A stretch of DNA of 6,535 nucleotides from a bacterium (Candidatus Ratteibacteria) CG_4_9_14_3_um_filter_41_21. Its GTDB lineage: Bacteria; Ratteibacteria; UBA8468. Under the pieces are notes generated by a model that made no database searches, was not told the origin of the DNA, and saw only the letters and a program-made list of their open reading frames with translations. Made by a program: the position numbers and the translations under genes. Shown here piece by piece: positions 5,819 through 6,535 of this stretch. The stretch covers positions 1 through 6,535 of the forward strand of contig PFWI01000118.1 of NCBI GenBank assembly GCA_002791075.1. Direction: 5' to 3'. Every line of letters starts with the position of its first letter. Position 1 is the first letter of the stretch.

Positions 5819-6323
5819 AGCCGGCTTTACTCTGGTAGAGTTAATGACGGTGGCTACCCTGGTCAGCTCGGTTCCTTTAGGAGCTTATAAAGCAGTGGGA
5901 AAAGCAAAGCAATCTTTTTGCAAAAATAATTTAAATCAAATCTATCAAGCTCTAACTATGTTTATGATGGAAAATAATGACCGGCTCCCCTCCGCTTGTT
6001 TCTATCCCGAAAATTCTTCTGCCGAAAACAGCATTGTCAATATTCTTCATCCCTATCTCAAAAATAAAAATGTCTTTCTCTGCCCTTCCCTTCCGAAAGA
6101 GTTACAGAAAAAGGAAATTACCTATATCTGGAATGACCAATTCAATAATAAGAACCCGGACGGAATCCCCAATCGAGATAAAATCTGGCTAATGACAGAA
6201 ATGACCGCTACCTCCGAAAAGATTCCTCCACCCCATTCAGGCGGATATAACATTCTTTATCTTGATGGTCATATTGAAACAAAACAAAAACCCCCGGATT
6301 TAGGAAGAGAGGCAAATCACTAA
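5796..6323 (+). CDS. Type IV pilin-like protein with H-x9-DG domain
   Basis: A 175-aa prepilin-like secreted protein. The leader MKIKFLNRAG is cut before F11 by prepilin peptidase by family rule, with the conserved Glu at mature position 5 (E15) in FTLVEL. A hydrophobic helix follows to about residue 34, then KAKQSFCKNNLNQI, typical of the pseudopilins common in planctomycetes and relatives. Near the C-terminus H147 and D157-G158 in HSGGYNILYLDGHIE form the H-x9-DG motif of the prepilin-type processing-associated domain. Three cysteines (C42, C68, C96) could form a disulfide. Like many family members it is short and has no pilus assembly genes beside it, so it may be a minor pseudopilin or stand-alone surface protein. 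The start has only an A-rich upstream region and overlaps the preceding gene by 23 bp. Confidence 0.9.
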   Translation: MKIKFLNRAGFTLVELMTVATLVSSVPLGAYKAVGKAKQSFCKNNLNQIYQALTMFMMENNDRLPSACFYPENSSAENSIVNILHPYLKNKNVFLCPSLPKELQKKEITYIWNDQFNNKNPDGIPNRDKIWLMTEMTATSEKIPPPHSGGYNILYLDGHIETKQKPPDLGREANH

Positions 6324-6362
6324 TTCACCACAGAGCAATAACCAAGAAAAGACTAAAACAGC

Positions 6363-6419
6363 AACCACGAATAAACACAAATAATAACCACGAATTACTC
6401 GAATTATACGAATTAAAAA
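6363..6419. repeat. CACGAAT-type repeat, tandem units
   Basis: Two direct units, AACCACGAATAAACACAAAT (from 6363) and AACCACGAATTACTCGAATT (from 6386), the second continuing with another ACGAATTAAAAA to 6419. The second matches the ribD leader copy at 3341-3374 at 30 of 34 positions. It lies 39 bp after the pilin-like gene and is non-coding. Confidence 0.75.
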
Positions 6420-6431
6420 AACAACTCTCTC

Positions 6432-6458
6432 GCCACCGAGTCACAAAGACACAGAGAA
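6432..6458. repeat. CACAGAGA-type dispersed repeat, copy 2
   Basis: GCCACCGAGTCACAAAG followed by ACACAGAGAA, matching 3447-3473 in opposite orientation at 25 of 27 positions. A CACCACAGAG fragment at 6325-6334 may be a further degenerate copy. As in the ribD leader, it sits next to a CACGAAT repeat. Confidence 0.75.
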
Positions 6459-6481
6459 CTACTAAGAAATTAATCGGACGC

Positions 6482-6505
6482 ATCCGCCAAAGTTCTCTGG
6501 CGGAA
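6482..6505. repeat. TCCGCCA/TGGCGGA hairpin
   Basis: TCCGCCA (6483-6489) pairs with TGGCGGA (6498-6504) around an 8-nt loop. It resembles the hairpin at 1454-1477 in length and in 16 of 24 positions. No T-run follows on either strand, so I do not call it a terminator; it seems to be part of the dispersed palindromic repeats. Nothing else is recognisable from here to the window end. Confidence 0.5.
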
Positions 6506-6535
6506 GGATAAAATCAGGAAACAGGAATAAGAATT

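Noticed and set aside
5977..6192. Second plus-strand frame inside the pilin gene
   Set aside because: The pilin frame has clear family motifs; this is a shadow frame.
6363..6458. Possible CRISPR array
   Set aside because: The units are short, variable and unevenly spaced, with no uniform spacers and no cas genes.
6482..6505. Terminator for the pilin operon
   Set aside because: The hairpin is good but no T-run follows on the plus strand, and it is 160 bp after the stop codon.

Overview
This is an AT-rich bacterial window with compact operons and repeat-filled gaps. The best clue to the host is the type IV pilin-like protein at 5796-6323. It pairs a GFTLVEL prepilin start with a C-terminal H-x9-DG motif, a combination typical of Planctomycetes, Lentisphaerae, Omnitrophota and related lineages. 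An Omnitrophota-like or other PVC-type bacterium is my inference; no marker gene here proves it.

The left half (127-3696, minus strand) is a riboflavin operon. In transcription order it holds a sigma-70-type promoter (3668-3696), an FMN riboswitch (3524-3660), an intrinsic terminator (3483-3510), ribD, ribE (riboflavin synthase) and ribBA (a DHBP synthase/GTP cyclohydrolase II fusion). Together these make every dedicated riboflavin enzyme except lumazine synthase (RibH) and the phosphatase. ribH would be expected just past the left edge. The riboswitch and terminator share a 10-bp alternative pairing that gives a readable on/off switch for transcription.

The middle (3710-5538, minus strand) holds two genes overlapping by 4 bp: a zinc-dependent medium-chain dehydrogenase, then a short-chain dehydrogenase resembling sorbitol-6-phosphate 2-dehydrogenase (SrlD). 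They suggest polyol or sugar oxidation with NAD; the substrate is unknown. No terminator separates them from the rib promoter, so their transcript may run on into the riboswitch.

The right part (5597-6323, plus strand) holds a small single-span membrane protein whose end overlaps the start of the H-x9-DG pilin-like gene. It diverges from the dehydrogenase pair across a 58-bp gap with interleaved promoters. Both starts lie so close to the predicted transcription starts that leaderless mRNAs are plausible.

Every gap over about 100 bp carries dispersed repeats: CACGAAT-type units, an ATTGCGAG-type palindromic element, and a short CACAGAGA-type unit. Two of these lie inside the rib transcript, one in the ribD leader and one between ribE and ribBA. 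I saw no new defence, mobile or biosynthetic system. The most interesting features are the repeat insertions in the rib operon, the riboswitch switching structure and the divergent promoter region.
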